A DNA stretch of 64,000 bases from Vallitalea sp. (GCF_025211055.1 NZ_JAOARO010000094.1:1-64000), one strand, 5' to 3'; positions 35,941-46,491 are shown, counted from the first letter of the stretch. Program-made: numbers and translations. Notes: generated from the sequence alone by a model not told the origin.

Positions 35941-37803
35941 ATGTTTGATATTGAAGAAGAATTAAAAAAGCTACCTGTCAAGCCAGGCGTTTATCTTATG
36001 AAGGACATGTATGGAAACATAATCTATGTAGGAAAAGCAATTAAGCTTAGAAATAGAGTAAGGCAGTATTTTAGAAAATCAACAAATCATTCTAATAAAA
36101 TAAAAAAAATGGTTCCTATGATAAAATCATTTGAATATATAGTAACTGATTCTGAGCTTGAAGCACTTATACTAGAGTGTAATCTTATAAAGAAGCATAG
36201 ACCCAAATACAACACTCTTTTAAAAGACGATAAATCATATCCCTATATTAAAGTGACCATTAATGAAAAATATCCTAGAGTCTTATATGCCAGAGAATTA
36301 AAAAAAGACAAAGCCAAATACTTTGGTCCTTATACTAATACAAGAGGAGCTAAGGATACCATTGATGTTATAACTAAAATATGGAAGGTAAGAACATGTA
36401 ACAAAAGTCTGCCAAAAGAAATAGGAAAAGGAAGACCATGTCTCAACTACCATATTAAACAATGTAATGCACCCTGCCAGAATTACATAAAAGAGGAAGA
36501 GTACAAAAAAGATATTATTGAGATTATTGAATTCCTAAACGGTAAATATGATAAAGTAATAAATATATTAAAGGATAAAATGATAAAAGCTTCAGAAGAA
36601 TTAGACTTTGAAAAAGCTGCTGAATATAGAGACCAATTAGCAAGTGTTAAAAGTATTGCAGGAAAGCAAAAGATAATAAATGCTTCCATGGAGGACCAAG
36701 ATGTTATTGCATTTGCTAAGGTACATGATGAGGCTTTGGTACAAGTATACTTCGTTAGAAACGGTAAGCTTATTGGAAGAGAACATTTTCATCTTGATGG
36801 TGTAGAAGAATTACAGAGACGAGAAGTGATGACAGAGTTTGTTAAACAATTCTATTCTGGAACCCCTTTTATACCAAAAGAAATAATACTCCAAGAAGAA
36901 ATAGATGAAGCTAATATTATAAATGCTTGGTTAACCAGTAAAAAAGGTCAGAAAGTCTATATAAAAGTACCTAGAAAAGGTGAAAAACATAAGCTTGTTG
37001 AACTAGCCGCCAATAACGCTCTACTCACATTTGAACAGTTTGGTGAAAAAATAAAGAAAGAGGACAAAAGAACAAAAGGAGCTGTAAAAGAGATTGTAGA
37101 GATACTTGGTATAGAAGATGAGGTTAAGAGACTAGAAGCATACGATATATCCAACATACACGGTTTTGAATCAGTGGGTTCCATGATTGTTTTTGAAGAA
37201 GGAAAGCCTAAGAGAAGTGATTATCGAAAATTCAGGATAAAATCAGTAAAAGGTCCTGATGATTACAAAAGCATGGAAGAAGTTTTAACAAGAAGATTTA
37301 CCCATGCTCTTGAAGAACAAAAAGAAATCCTGCTAAAAAAACAGGACCTAAGCTTAGGGAAATTCACTAGACTACCTGATCTAATCCTAATGGATGGTGG
37401 AAAAGGACAAGTCAACATAGCCCTTAAGGTACTTAATGAAATAGGTTTATCAATACCAGTATGCGGCATGGTCAAAAATGATAAACATAGAACTAGAGGA
37501 ATTTTTTATAACAACATAGAGTACAATATTGATAAAGACTCCGAAGGATTCAAGCTAATAACAAGAATCCAAGATGAAGCACACAGATTCGCTATAGAAT
37601 ATCACAGAAAACTAAGAAGCAAAAAACAAATACAATCCATACTAGACGATATAGAAGGAATTGGACCAAAACGAAGAATAAACCTAATAAAACATTTTGG
37701 CTCAGTAGAAAAAATAAGACAAGCAGATGTAGACGAACTAGAAAAAACAGAGGGTATAAACAGAAAAGTTGCACAAACTATATATGATTTTTTTCGCGAG
37801 TAA
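35941..37803 (+). CDS. uvrC: excinuclease ABC subunit C
   Basis: Makes both incisions in UvrABC nucleotide-excision repair. The 620-residue protein has the GIY-YIG nuclease domain (about 10-95: [19 protein letters not shown]), a UVR motif (about 205-240: [22 protein letters not shown]), the UvrC RNase H-like domain with DISNIHG and LMDGGKGQ, and C-terminal helix-hairpin-helix ([21 protein letters not shown], in part). Full length. Followed by tandem hairpins. Confidence 0.96.
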   Translation: MFDIEEELKKLPVKPGVYLMKDMYGNIIYVGKAIKLRNRVRQYFRKSTNHSNKIKKMVPMIKSFEYIVTDSELEALILECNLIKKHRPKYNTLLKDDKSYPYIKVTINEKYPRVLYARELKKDKAKYFGPYTNTRGAKDTIDVITKIWKVRTCNKSLPKEIGKGRPCLNYHIKQCNAPCQNYIKEEEYKKDIIEIIEFLNGKYDKVINILKDKMIKASEELDFEKAAEYRDQLASVKSIAGKQKIINASMEDQDVIAFAKVHDEALVQVYFVRNGKLIGREHFHLDGVEELQRREVMTEFVKQFYSGTPFIPKEIILQEEIDEANIINAWLTSKKGQKVYIKVPRKGEKHKLVELAANNALLTFEQFGEKIKKEDKRTKGAVKEIVEILGIEDEVKRLEAYDISNIHGFESVGSMIVFEEGKPKRSDYRKFRIKSVKGPDDYKSMEEVLTRRFTHALEEQKEILLKKQDLSLGKFTRLPDLILMDGGKGQVNIALKVLNEIGLSIPVCGMVKNDKHRTRGIFYNNIEYNIDKDSEGFKLITRIQDEAHRFAIEYHRKLRSKKQIQSILDDIEGIGPKRRINLIKHFGSVEKIRQADVDELEKTEGINRKVAQTIYDFFRE

Positions 37804-37808
37804 GTAAT

Positions 37809-37866
37809 CTGACAGCCCTACTGGACTGTCAGAAATAATAATGGATTCCATGTCCATTATTATTTA
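37809..37866 (+). terminator. tandem hairpins after uvrC
   Basis: TCTGACAG/CTGTCAGA (37809-37832 area) is followed at once by a 12-bp perfect stem (37834-37845 with 37853-37864). The second is followed by TATTGA; together they probably end the uvrC transcript. Confidence 0.65.
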
Positions 37867-38005
37867 TTGAAACAAGGACCTTTAATTTGCTGACGGAATA
37901 TTCCTCTATACTACTTTGCTTTTACAATTAAAAGATATAAAAAAATGATGATAATTCATTTATAATATGCTAAAATATTAAAGAAATAGCTTAGGAGGCA
38001 TTCTT

Positions 38006-38959
38006 ATGTATACTGTAAAATTGACTAAATTAGTAGAAAAGATGAAGCTCAAAAATTTAACTCCAGAAGTAGAAATTGATAATATAGTAATAACCCATTC
38101 TGATATTAACAGACCAGCACTTCAATTAGCAGGTTTTTTTGATTACTTTGATACTGAAAGAGTTCAGATTATGGGTAAGGTTGAAAAAACATATCTAGAG
38201 AAAATGAACAAGAATGATAGATATAAGGTATTAGATACTCTTTTTAGCACAAAAATACCATGTCTAATACTATCTAGAGAATTAGAACCTTTTGATGATA
38301 TGTTAGAGATAGCAAATGCTAATAACGTACCTATATTTCAAACAAAAAAAACTACTTCAACATTTATGGCTGAAATAATAAGATGGCTTAAGGTAGAATT
38401 AGCCCCAAGAATATCTATACACGGCGTTTTAGTCGATGTATATGGTGAAGGTGTACTTATAATGGGTGAAAGCGGAATTGGTAAAAGTGAATCTGCTTTA
38501 GAACTTATAAAAAGAGGACATCGTCTAGTAGCAGATGACGTTGTTGAGATTAAAAAAGTATCTGAAGAGACATTACTAGGTTCATCACCAGATATAATTA
38601 GACACTTCATAGAGCTTAGGGGTATTGGAATAATTGATGTAAAAACACTATTTGGTGTTGAATCAGTAAAGAAGATACAAAATATAGATTTAGTTATAAA
38701 ATTAGAATTATGGGATCCAGAAAAAGAATATGATAGATTAGGTCTAAACGAAGAATACATTGAGATATTAGAAAATAAAGTTATATGTCATTCTATACCT
38801 ATTAGACCTGGAAGAAATATCGCTGTTATTGTAGAATCAGCGGCTATAAACCATAGGCAAAAACAGATGGGTTATAATGCTGCTAGTGATTTGGTAAATC
38901 GTGTAAGTGGCAATCTAAAACGCAGAAACGAAGAAAGATATATAAAAGACAATAAATAA
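38006..38959 (+). CDS. hprK: HPr kinase/phosphorylase
   Basis: Phosphorylates or dephosphorylates HPr at the regulatory serine, controlling carbon catabolite repression in Gram-positive bacteria. The 317-residue protein has the Walker A loop GESGIGKS (154-161), HRLVADDVVEI, the signature IELRGIGIIDVKTLFGV (about 206-222) and the C-terminal RPGRNIAVIVE. AGGAGG precedes the start. The ROK glucokinase starts 10 bases after its stop, so the two form an operon linking sugar phosphorylation with sensing. Confidence 0.96.
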   Translation: MYTVKLTKLVEKMKLKNLTPEVEIDNIVITHSDINRPALQLAGFFDYFDTERVQIMGKVEKTYLEKMNKNDRYKVLDTLFSTKIPCLILSRELEPFDDMLEIANANNVPIFQTKKTTSTFMAEIIRWLKVELAPRISIHGVLVDVYGEGVLIMGESGIGKSESALELIKRGHRLVADDVVEIKKVSEETLLGSSPDIIRHFIELRGIGIIDVKTLFGVESVKKIQNIDLVIKLELWDPEKEYDRLGLNEEYIEILENKVICHSIPIRPGRNIAVIVESAAINHRQKQMGYNAASDLVNRVSGNLKRRNEERYIKDNK

Positions 38960-38969
38960 GGAGGACTAC

Positions 38970-39926
38970 ATGTATAACATTGGAATTGATTTAGGAGGAA
39001 CAAATATTGCAGCAGCTATAGTTGCAAAAGATGGTACAATCATAAGAAAAGATTCAACACCTACACTTGGAAACAGAGTTGATAAACTTATTATAAAAGA
39101 TATGGCAATGTTAGCTACAAAACTTATCGAAGAAGAAGGTATCTCTCTTGATGATATTCACTCAATAGGAGTAGGAAGTCCTGGAACACCAGACCCTGAA
39201 AAAGGATTAATAGTTTATGCTAATAATCTTAATTTTATAAATACACCAATTAGAGATGAAATTAGAAAATACATTGATAAACCAGTTTACATTGGTAATG
39301 ATGCTAATGTAGCAGCTCTTGGAGAATATGAATGTGGTACAGGAGTTGACTATAAAGACTTAGTAGCTGTTACTCTAGGAACTGGAGTTGGTAGTGGAAT
39401 CATAATTGATGGCAAGATTATTGGTGGCAGTTTTAATGGTGGTGCAGAACTAGGACATGTATCTATCAATTTTAATGGTATACAATGTAACTGTGGAAGA
39501 AAAGGATGTTGGGAACAATATTCATCAGCTACAGCATTGATAAGAGATGCAAAAGAAGCAGCAGCCAAGAACGAAGATTCCAAACTTAATGATTTAGTAC
39601 AAGGTGATCTAAGTAAAATGAATGCTAAGATTCCTTTTGATGCGGCCCAAGCAGGAGATGAAGTTGCTAGGGAAGTAATTGATAATTATATTAAGCATTT
39701 AGCAGTAGGTATTGTTAATGTAATAAATATATTCCAACCAGAAATCATTGTACTTGGCGGTGGGGTCTCTGCACAAGGAGATAATCTAATAGAACCTCTT
39801 AAAAAAAAGGTTATAAATGAAATATATGGAGGAAAACCTGCATTCAAAACAAAAGTCCAAGTGGCTAAGTTAGGTAATGACGCTGGATTAATAGGTGCAG
39901 CGATGTTATATAGAGCTTATGAATAA
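38970..39926 (+). CDS. glk: ROK family glucokinase
   Basis: Phosphorylates glucose with ATP. The 318-residue protein shows the ROK phosphate loop GIDLGGTNIAAA (about 4-15), GNDANVAALGEYECGTG, the catalytic-site VTLGTGVGSGIIIDG, and the zinc-binding segment CNCGRKGCWEQYSS. It is co-transcribed with hprK. A generic sugar kinase of the ROK family is the alternative, but the CGRKGCWE pattern and length suit glucokinase. Confidence 0.9.
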   Translation: MYNIGIDLGGTNIAAAIVAKDGTIIRKDSTPTLGNRVDKLIIKDMAMLATKLIEEEGISLDDIHSIGVGSPGTPDPEKGLIVYANNLNFINTPIRDEIRKYIDKPVYIGNDANVAALGEYECGTGVDYKDLVAVTLGTGVGSGIIIDGKIIGGSFNGGAELGHVSINFNGIQCNCGRKGCWEQYSSATALIRDAKEAAAKNEDSKLNDLVQGDLSKMNAKIPFDAAQAGDEVAREVIDNYIKHLAVGIVNVINIFQPEIIVLGGGVSAQGDNLIEPLKKKVINEIYGGKPAFKTKVQVAKLGNDAGLIGAAMLYRAYE

Positions 39927-40055
39927 TAAATAATATATGTAAAAGTAATAATGAGGGATTGCATCACAATATATTATTAACGTCAATATCCCAGGCGGAT
40001 ATATTTTAATTCAATTCCTCTATACTAATCTTTTTCTATAAATTGTTTTTTGTTA

Positions 40056-40084
40056 TTGACAATGATTATCATTTTTGATATTAT
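40056..40084 (+). promoter_or_regulatory. feoA promoter overlapped by Fur box
   Basis: TTGACA (40056-40061), a 17-base spacer and TATTAT (40079-40084) form a promoter. GACAATGATTATCATTTTT (40058-40076) overlaps its -35 and spacer and matches most of the 19-base Fur consensus GATAATGATTATCATTATC. Iron-loaded Fur would block transcription. Confidence 0.8.
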
Positions 40085-40147
40085 AGTTTTAAAGTAAATT
40101 GGTATATAATCAAAATGAATGATATAAATGAGATAGGAAGTGATATT

Positions 40148-40360
40148 ATGACTTTATCAAAAGCAAAAATGAACAAGGAATATACAGTTAATTCTGTATT
40201 AGGACAAGAAGATATGGTTAAGTTTCTTTTTTCTTTAGGTTGTTATGAAGGAGAAAAGGTAACAATAATATCTAAGGTAGCATCTAATTACATTATTAAC
40301 ATTAAGGATAGTCGTTATGGTATTGACGAAGAGTTAGCAAAAATAATACAAGTTGCTTAA
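40148..40360 (+). CDS. feoA: ferrous iron transport protein A
   Basis: Small SH3-fold cytoplasmic partner of FeoB. The 70-residue product starts at 40148 (MTLSKAKMNKEY), with GGAAGTG upstream; an in-frame ATG at 40115 lacks such a site. It has the family's MVKFLFSLGCYEGEKVTIISK core and IKDSRYGIDEELAKII end. It sits behind a Fur-controlled promoter and 129 bases before feoB, with a hairpin (about 40374-40417) in between. Confidence 0.88.
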   Translation: MTLSKAKMNKEYTVNSVLGQEDMVKFLFSLGCYEGEKVTIISKVASNYIINIKDSRYGIDEELAKIIQVA

Positions 40361-40444
40361 AATGATAATATGATAATTATATTAGTAATTCTAATCAAGG
40401 GTTACTAATATTAATTAGCTATAAGATAAATAAACCTATATAGT

Positions 40445-40463
40445 GATAATGATTATCAATATT
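40445..40463 (+). promoter_or_regulatory. second Fur box, ahead of feoB
   Basis: GATAATGATTATCAATATT matches the 19-base Fur consensus except near its right end. It lies 27 bases before the feoB start codon, so Fur bound here would block a feoB promoter or elongating polymerase. Confidence 0.75.
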
Positions 40464-40489
40464 ACAAAAACATGAAAAGGTGGTAAAAG

Positions 40490-42517
40490 ATGAAAATTGC
40501 ATTGACAGGAAACCCTAATAGTGGTAAAACAACTATGTTCAACGCATTAACAGGGAAACTTGAACACGTTGGTAACTGGGCTGGGGTTACAGTAGAAAAA
40601 AAAGTTGCAAAACTAAAGGGTAATCTAAAAAACAAGAAATCTCAAGAAGTAATGGTTGTAGACTTACCTGGAGCTTATTCCATGAGTCCTTTTACTTCAG
40701 AGGAATGTATTACTAGTGATTTTGTGAAAGAAGAAAATCCAGATGTTATTATCAATGTTGTGGATGCTTCAAATTTAAACAGAAGTTTATTTTTTACAAC
40801 TCAGCTTTTGGAATTAGGTATTCCTGTTGTTGTAGCTCTTAACAAATATGATATGGTAAAGAGAAATGGTCTTACAATTGATGTAGCAAGACTTAAGAAT
40901 CTCTTGAATTGTCAGGTTATAGAAACTTCTGCATTAAAAGAAATTGGGTTAAAAGAATTGGCGGCTTCTGCAATAGAATATGGTGACAAAAAAGGCGGTC
41001 AGGTAGCTCCAAAAATCATGGAAGATAATTTCCAAATAAAAACTAAATCAGATGCAGAAAAAGCAGATAAATTAAGATTTAATTTTGTAAATAAAATAAC
41101 TAAAAAAGTTGAAGTTAGAAGTGTAAAATCTAATAAAGTAACTGTTGCTGACATAGTAGACCGTATTGTTGCTCACAAATGGTTAGGAATCCCAATATTT
41201 GGTTTAATATTGTGGGCAGTATTCTACATATCACAATCATGGTTAGGACCACTATTAGCTGGATATGTAGAGGAAGGAATTGGATGGTTGACAGATACAG
41301 TGTCAGGAGCATTAGAGGGTGCAGGAACTAATGATTTCTTAACAGCATTAATCGTTGAGGGTATAATTGGAGGAGTTGGTGCTGTACTTGGTTTCTTACC
41401 TTTAATCATGGTATTATTCTTCTTACTATCCTTATTAGAAGATTGTGGTTATATGGCACGTGTTGCAGTTGTTATGGATAGATTCTTCAAAAAAATCGGA
41501 TTATCAGGAAAATCAATTATTCCTATGGTAGTAGGTTACGGATGTGCGATTCCAGGAGTTATGGCAACAAGAACAATTAAAAGTGAAAGACAAAGAAGAA
41601 TGACAGCAATGTTAACTCCTTTTGTACCTTGTGGTGCTAAGGCACCTATTATTGGTTTGTTTGTTGCAGTATTCTTCCCAAACGCATCATATATGGCACC
41701 TATAACATATTTTGTAGCGGTTGTATTAATCATTCTTGTTGGATTATTACTTAAGAGGATTACAAAAGCAGAAACAGTAGTTGATTACTTTATGATTGAA
41801 TTACCAGAATATCGTTTGCCAAGTATTAAACGAGCAGCACTATCTATGTTAGATCGTGCAAAAGGATTCATAATAAAAGCTGGTACAATTATCTTAGTTT
41901 GTAATGCAGCAGTATTCATTTTACAATCTTTCGATTTTAACTTAAATCTAGTTGGTGAAGAGGGAGTAGGCTCAAGTATGCTAGCAACCATTGCAAAACC
42001 AGTTGCTTTCTTATTAATTCCATTAGGATTTGGTATATGGCAATTTGCAGCAGCTGCAGTTACAGGTTTTATTGCCAAAGAAAACGTAGTTGCAACACTT
42101 GCAGTATGCTTTGCACTATTTGGTGATGATGCAGAGGCAGTTCTTAGTACACCAGGTAGTGGGAATGTACTTATGGTAGCAGGTGGTTTGACAGCAGTAA
42201 GTGCTTTATCATATATGTTCTTCAACTTATTTACACCTCCTTGTTTTGCAGCTATTGGAGCAATGAACGCTGAGATGGGTTCCAAGAAGTGGCTATGGGG
42301 AGCTATAGGAATGCAGTTTGGTATAGGATATATATTAGCACTATTAGTTAATCAAATAGGTTCACTTATCGTATATGGTAAGCTTGCAGAAGGTTTTGTA
42401 GCATCAATTATAATTTTAATAGTTGCATTTGTAATATTAATTACACTTATTAAGAGGAAGAAAGATGAAGGAGTAACAGGTATTAATCAAAGCCGACAAC
42501 AAAAGGAGATAGCCTAA
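40490..42517 (+). CDS. feoB: ferrous iron transporter B
   Basis: Membrane Fe2+ transporter with an N-terminal GTPase. The 675-residue protein has the G1 loop GNPNSGKT (7-14), G3 DLPGAYS, G4 NKYD and a core membrane domain with two Gate motifs (YGCAIPGVMATRTI near 350 and TPFVPCGAKAPII near 375). Length and layout fit a typical clostridial FeoB. It is preceded by its own Fur box and followed two bases after its stop by a small Cys-rich membrane protein gene. Confidence 0.96.
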   Translation: MKIALTGNPNSGKTTMFNALTGKLEHVGNWAGVTVEKKVAKLKGNLKNKKSQEVMVVDLPGAYSMSPFTSEECITSDFVKEENPDVIINVVDASNLNRSLFFTTQLLELGIPVVVALNKYDMVKRNGLTIDVARLKNLLNCQVIETSALKEIGLKELAASAIEYGDKKGGQVAPKIMEDNFQIKTKSDAEKADKLRFNFVNKITKKVEVRSVKSNKVTVADIVDRIVAHKWLGIPIFGLILWAVFYISQSWLGPLLAGYVEEGIGWLTDTVSGALEGAGTNDFLTALIVEGIIGGVGAVLGFLPLIMVLFFLLSLLEDCGYMARVAVVMDRFFKKIGLSGKSIIPMVVGYGCAIPGVMATRTIKSERQRRMTAMLTPFVPCGAKAPIIGLFVAVFFPNASYMAPITYFVAVVLIILVGLLLKRITKAETVVDYFMIELPEYRLPSIKRAALSMLDRAKGFIIKAGTIILVCNAAVFILQSFDFNLNLVGEEGVGSSMLATIAKPVAFLLIPLGFGIWQFAAAAVTGFIAKENVVATLAVCFALFGDDAEAVLSTPGSGNVLMVAGGLTAVSALSYMFFNLFTPPCFAAIGAMNAEMGSKKWLWGAIGMQFGIGYILALLVNQIGSLIVYGKLAEGFVASIIILIVAFVILITLIKRKKDEGVTGINQSRQQKEIA

Positions 42518-42518
42518 A

Positions 42519-42662
42519 ATGGGAAACTTCATTGCTGGTTGTATAATTATTCTTTTAGTAGGATTAGCAATCTATAAAATGTATAAAGATAAAAAGGCTG
42601 GTAAAAAGTGCAGTGGATGTAGTAGTTGCCCTACACAGTGTGACTGTGAGTCAAAGAAATAG
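42519..42662 (+). CDS. FeoB-associated Cys-rich membrane protein (47 aa)
   Basis: A short frame not in the usual size range: ATG at 42519, TAG at 42660-42662, 47 residues. It has one membrane helix (FIAGCIIILLVGLAIY) and a lysine-rich linker, then a Cys cluster CSGCSSCPTQCDC. AGGAGA overlaps the feoB stop region and serves it. Proteins of this family (FeoB_associated) sit directly after feoB in many anaerobes and probably help iron handling; the exact role is unknown. Confidence 0.85.
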   Translation: MGNFIAGCIIILLVGLAIYKMYKDKKAGKKCSGCSSCPTQCDCESKK

Positions 42663-42684
42663 TAATATAGATAGTTTAATATTT

Positions 42685-42720
42685 GGAGTGGAATTTTAAT
42701 TATTCCACTCCATTATTATT
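42685..42720 (+). terminator. terminator of the feo locus
   Basis: GGAGTGGAAT (42685-42694) pairs with ATTCCACTCC (42702-42711), followed by ATTATTATTTTA. It lies between the feo genes and the convergent kbl gene. Confidence 0.75.
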
Positions 42721-42742
42721 TTAGGGTCTTATTTAAAAAACT

Positions 42743-43933
42743 TCATTTGGTTAACTCTTTTTTTACTTTATAAAAGGCATCAATAGCTACATCCAAATCT
42801 TCCTTACTGTGTACAGCAGAGATCTGTGTCCTAATTCTAGATTTACCTTTTGGAACAACAGGATAATAGAATCCAATAACATAAACGCCTTTCTCAAGCA
42901 TTTTTTCAGCCATTTTCTGTGCAACTACAGCATCACCTAACATTATAGGTACAATTGGATGATCACCATCTGGGATATCAAACCCAACTTTTTTCATTCC
43001 CTCTCTAAAATACCTAGTATTTTCTTCTAACTTATCTCTAAACTCTGTGGATTCTGATAACATTTCAAGTATTTTAAGAGAGGTTTCAGCAATTGCAGGA
43101 GATAAAGTATTAGAAAACAGGTAAGGTCTTGAACGTTGACGAAGCAAATCAATAATCTCTTTCCTACCACTAGTAAAACCACCACTAGCACCACCTAAAG
43201 CTTTACCAAGTGTACTGGTTATAATATCAACTCTACCAATAACGTCTCTATATTCATGAGTACCACGACCCTTTTTCCCAATAAAACCAGTTGCATGGCT
43301 ATCGTCTACCATAACTATAGCATTATATTTATCAGCTAAATCACAAATCCCTTTTAGATTAGCTATAATACCATCCATAGAAAAAACTCCATCAGTAGCA
43401 ATTAATTTTATCCTAGCACCGTTTTTATCAGCTTCAATCAATTTTTCTTCAAGGTCTTCCATATTATTATTAAGGTAACGATATCTTTTAGCTTTACATA
43501 ATCTTATACCATCAATAATACTAGCATGATTAAGTTCATCACTTATAATAGCATCCTCAGCTGCAAGAATTGTTTCAAACAACCCACCATTAGCATCAAA
43601 AGCCGATGAATATAAAATAGTATCATCCGTATATAAGAATTCTGATATTTTATGCTCTAGATCTTTATGAATCTTCTGAGTTCCCACAATAAAACGTACA
43701 GAAGAAAGACCATATCCCCATTTCTCATAACTTTCCTTAGCAGCCTTTATCACAAAATCATGAGAAGCCAAACCAAGATAATTATTAGCACAAAAATTAA
43801 GAACCTGCTTCTTGGACAAAGTATCAATTTTTCCACTCTGTGGCGTAGTAACAACTCTCTCATTTTTCCACAATCCACTTTCCTTGATATCATTAAGCTG
43901 CTTCATGTAAATCTTCCTAGCATTATCAAACAT
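42743..43933 (-). CDS. kbl: glycine C-acetyltransferase
   Basis: PLP enzyme cleaving 2-amino-3-ketobutyrate with CoA to glycine and acetyl-CoA. The 396-residue protein has [11 protein letters not shown] (about 49-59), [17 protein letters not shown], the PLP-lysine segment [13 protein letters not shown] (about 237-249) and the C-terminal [14 protein letters not shown]. It follows tdh on the same strand, so the pair degrades threonine. The 138-base gap holds no strong terminator that I see. Confidence 0.94.
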   Translation of the reverse strand: MFDNARKIYMKQLNDIKESGLWKNERVVTTPQSGKIDTLSKKQVLNFCANNYLGLASHDFVIKAAKESYEKWGYGLSSVRFIVGTQKIHKDLEHKISEFLYTDDTILYSSAFDANGGLFETILAAEDAIISDELNHASIIDGIRLCKAKRYRYLNNNMEDLEEKLIEADKNGARIKLIATDGVFSMDGIIANLKGICDLADKYNAIVMVDDSHATGFIGKKGRGTHEYRDVIGRVDIITSTLGKALGGASGGFTSGRKEIIDLLRQRSRPYLFSNTLSPAIAETSLKILEMLSESTEFRDKLEENTRYFREGMKKVGFDIPDGDHPIVPIMLGDAVVAQKMAEKMLEKGVYVIGFYYPVVPKGKSRIRTQISAVHSKEDLDVAIDAFYKVKKELTK

Positions 43934-44071
43934 AAAACCTCATCCTTCTTTCTTCATTTATTTTATCTTCAATCATATCTAAATTTAATTAAAATATACA
44001 CTAGCCTGAACTAGCAATCATTACAGGTATTATCTAAGCAACCGTAACCCACCATATTAATCTACCTAACC

Positions 44072-45127
44072 CTATTTATCCCAACTAAGTACTACCTTCC
44101 CCGATTTCCCCGAATTCATCGCATCAAAACCTTTCTGGAAATCAGTATAATGATACCTATGAGTTATCACTTCACTAATATCAAGTCCCGACTGAATCAT
44201 AGATGTCATCTTATACCATGTCTCAAACATTTCTCGTCCATAAATACCTTTAATATTTATTCCATTGAACACTATTTTATTCCAATCAACTACAGTATCC
44301 TCTGACTGAATACCAAGCATTGCGATCTTACCTCCATGTTCCATACAATCTATCATATCATTAAAAGCCCGTGCATTACCTGACATCTCTAGTCCTACAT
44401 CAAACCCTTCTTTTATCCCTAATTGCAGCATAGTATCCCTAATTGTAGACTTACTTACATCCACAGTGATTGCTCCCATTTTCTTTGCAAGATCAAGACG
44501 ATATGGATTCACATCAGTTATTACAACGTATCTAGCTCCTGCTTTCTTAGCTATTGCAGATGCCATAATACCAATTGGTCCAGCACCAGTAATAAGTACG
44601 TCCTCCCCTACAAGGTCAAAAGATAATGCAGTATGTACAGCGTTACCAAGAGGATCAAAACAACTAATAATATCCCTATCAATATCTTCATCACACAACC
44701 ACACATTAGTAGCTGGAATTACAAGATACTCAGCGAAAGCACCAGGCCTATTAACGCCTACACCACTTGTATTAATGCATAGATGTCTACGTCCAGCTAA
44801 ACAATTACGACAATGACCACAAACAATGTGACCTTCACCAGATACTAGTTCACCGATTCTGAATCCCTTAACATTATCACCATAACCAACTATTCTTCCA
44901 ACATATTCATGGCCAATGACCATAGGAGTAGGAACAGTTTCGCTAGACCATTTATCCCAATTGTAGATATGAACATCTGTACCACAGATAGATGTTTTTT
45001 CTATTTTTATCATTACGTCATTTTTACCCATTTCTGGAACAGGTACTTCTTCTAGCCAAAGACCTTCTTTAGGATATTTTTTAACTAAAGCATTCATGGT
45101 TTTCTTAGTTTCCAATTTTGTTGACAA
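44072..45127 (-). CDS. tdh: L-threonine 3-dehydrogenase
   Basis: Zinc, NAD-dependent oxidation of threonine to 2-amino-3-ketobutyrate. The 351-residue medium-chain dehydrogenase has [11 protein letters not shown] (about 48-58), GHEYVG, the structural-zinc cysteines [15 protein letters not shown] (about 104-118), the Rossmann GAGPIGIMA and [10 protein letters not shown]. The TTG start at 45127 is supported by AAGGAG seven bases upstream. Its promoter is TTGACA-N17-TATACT on the minus strand. It supplies the substrate of kbl. Confidence 0.94.
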   Translation of the reverse strand: MSTKLETKKTMNALVKKYPKEGLWLEEVPVPEMGKNDVMIKIEKTSICGTDVHIYNWDKWSSETVPTPMVIGHEYVGRIVGYGDNVKGFRIGELVSGEGHIVCGHCRNCLAGRRHLCINTSGVGVNRPGAFAEYLVIPATNVWLCDEDIDRDIISCFDPLGNAVHTALSFDLVGEDVLITGAGPIGIMASAIAKKAGARYVVITDVNPYRLDLAKKMGAITVDVSKSTIRDTMLQLGIKEGFDVGLEMSGNARAFNDMIDCMEHGGKIAMLGIQSEDTVVDWNKIVFNGINIKGIYGREMFETWYKMTSMIQSGLDISEVITHRYHYTDFQKGFDAMNSGKSGKVVLSWDK

Positions 45128-45202
45128 TATAATTCTCCTTTCAATTTAAATAATAAGGATTTTAAATCTAATGAAATAAAGACTAATTTATTATTTATCT
45201 AT

Positions 45203-45231
45203 AGTATAAATAAATAATGTTTTTGTGTCAA
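45203..45231 (-). promoter_or_regulatory. promoter of tdh-kbl
   Basis: On the minus strand TTGACA (45226-45231), a 17-base spacer and TATACT (45203-45208). Expected start near 45196, about 70 bases before the tdh start codon. Confidence 0.65.
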
Positions 45232-45248
45232 ACACAATTTTGATAAAA

Positions 45249-45268
45249 CGTACTATATATTTAGTACG
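45249..45268. promoter_or_regulatory. palindrome upstream of tdh -35
   Basis: CGTACTA (45249-45255) and TAGTACG (45262-45268) are perfect inverted arms around six bases. It lies 17 bases beyond the -35 of the tdh promoter, a typical activator operator position. The protein is unknown. Confidence 0.4.
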
Positions 45269-45523
45269 GACTATTACCTATACATCTAATAATAAACGGT
45301 AAATTAATATAGTATTTTCGAAATATTAAAGGAATTTTTTATTGTTTCGCAGATTACATTAAGTTTACATATTAAAATGTTCAAATTTATTAATTGACAA
45401 TTCTTTGACTATTACATATAATTAAAGTCAGTAACTTTAAAATACTATAATTCGACAATATAAATAAGAAATATGCTAGTAATAAATGTGTGTATATTTC
45501 TTAGCTGAAAGGTTAGGATTCCA
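45269..45523. other. intergenic tdh-bioB region
   Basis: The full tdh-bioB gap is 45128-45523. Beyond the tdh promoter and palindrome it is AT-rich and holds the inverted repeat at 45465-45503. No BirA-type operator with TTGTTAAC arms was seen. Confidence 0.4.
45465..45503. repeat. inverted repeat just before bioB ribosome site
   Basis: TAAGAAATAT (45465-45474) and ATATTTCTTA (45494-45503) are perfect 10-base arms with a 19-base spacer, ending four bases before the GAAAGG of bioB. Could be an operator or an RNA hairpin near the ribosome site. Confidence 0.5.
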
Positions 45524-46465
45524 GTGGAAGAGATTAAGTATAAAGTAATTAACGGCTATAAATTAAAAAAGAAAGAAGCTCTTGAAATCTATAGAACAAC
45601 AGGTACTGAAGAACTATGTCAGATAGCTGATGAAGTAAGACAATTTTTTAAGGGAAATAAGATTGAGCTTTGTACAATCATGAATGCAAAATCAGGGAAA
45701 TGCAGTGAAGATTGTAAATACTGTGCTCAATCTGCTCATTATGGTACTGGTGTTAGGGAATATCCACTAATAAGTAAAGACAAGGCAATAAAAAGAGCTG
45801 AAGAAAATGTGAAATATGGAGTTGACCAATTCTCATTAGTTACAAGTGGGAAAGGAATATCAGACGAAGATTTTGATAATATCATTGACATATACAAAGA
45901 ATTAAAAAACAAATTCCCAGATTTGAATCTATGTGCATCTCATGGGTTAATTACCTATGAACAGGCAGTGAGATTAAAAGAAGCTGGAGTTAGTAGATAT
46001 CATCATAATCTTGAAACCAGTAAACGTTTCTATGAAAAAATATGTACAACTCATACATATAATGATAGAATTAGAACAATAGTCAATGCAAAAAAAGCTG
46101 GTTTATCTGTATGTTCAGGTGGAATTATTGGATTGGGAGAAAACGTGTTTGATAGAATTAATATGGCATTTGAACTAAGAAAACTTGAAATTAGCTCAGT
46201 ACCTATTAATATTCTATGTCCTGTAAAAGGAACACCATTGGGAGATAAAGAAATTCTGGAACCTGAAATAATATGTAGAACTGTTGCAATGATTAGATTA
46301 ATACTGCCAAAAGCTAATGTTAGATTCGCAGGTGGACGTATAGCACTAGGAGAATATCAGAGACAAGGTTTCAAATCAGGTATCAGTGCTACTATGGTTG
46401 GTAATTATTTAACAACAATAGGAAATAACATTGAACAAGACATTGAAATGATTAATCAACTATAG
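45524..46465 (+). CDS. bioB: biotin synthase
   Basis: Radical-SAM enzyme inserting sulfur into dethiobiotin. The 313-residue protein has the CxxxCxxC cluster (Cys60, Cys64, Cys67), the [2Fe-2S] residues in the RYHHNLET and CSGGIIGLGE segments, and the C-terminal RFAGGR. GTG start with AGG about six bases upstream. No bioA, bioD, bioF or birA lies near, so biotin synthesis is encoded elsewhere or the cell relies on dethiobiotin. Confidence 0.93.
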   Translation: MEEIKYKVINGYKLKKKEALEIYRTTGTEELCQIADEVRQFFKGNKIELCTIMNAKSGKCSEDCKYCAQSAHYGTGVREYPLISKDKAIKRAEENVKYGVDQFSLVTSGKGISDEDFDNIIDIYKELKNKFPDLNLCASHGLITYEQAVRLKEAGVSRYHHNLETSKRFYEKICTTHTYNDRIRTIVNAKKAGLSVCSGGIIGLGENVFDRINMAFELRKLEISSVPINILCPVKGTPLGDKEILEPEIICRTVAMIRLILPKANVRFAGGRIALGEYQRQGFKSGISATMVGNYLTTIGNNIEQDIEMINQL

Positions 46466-46491
46466 ATTGGAAGTATGTTTATAATAGTTTT

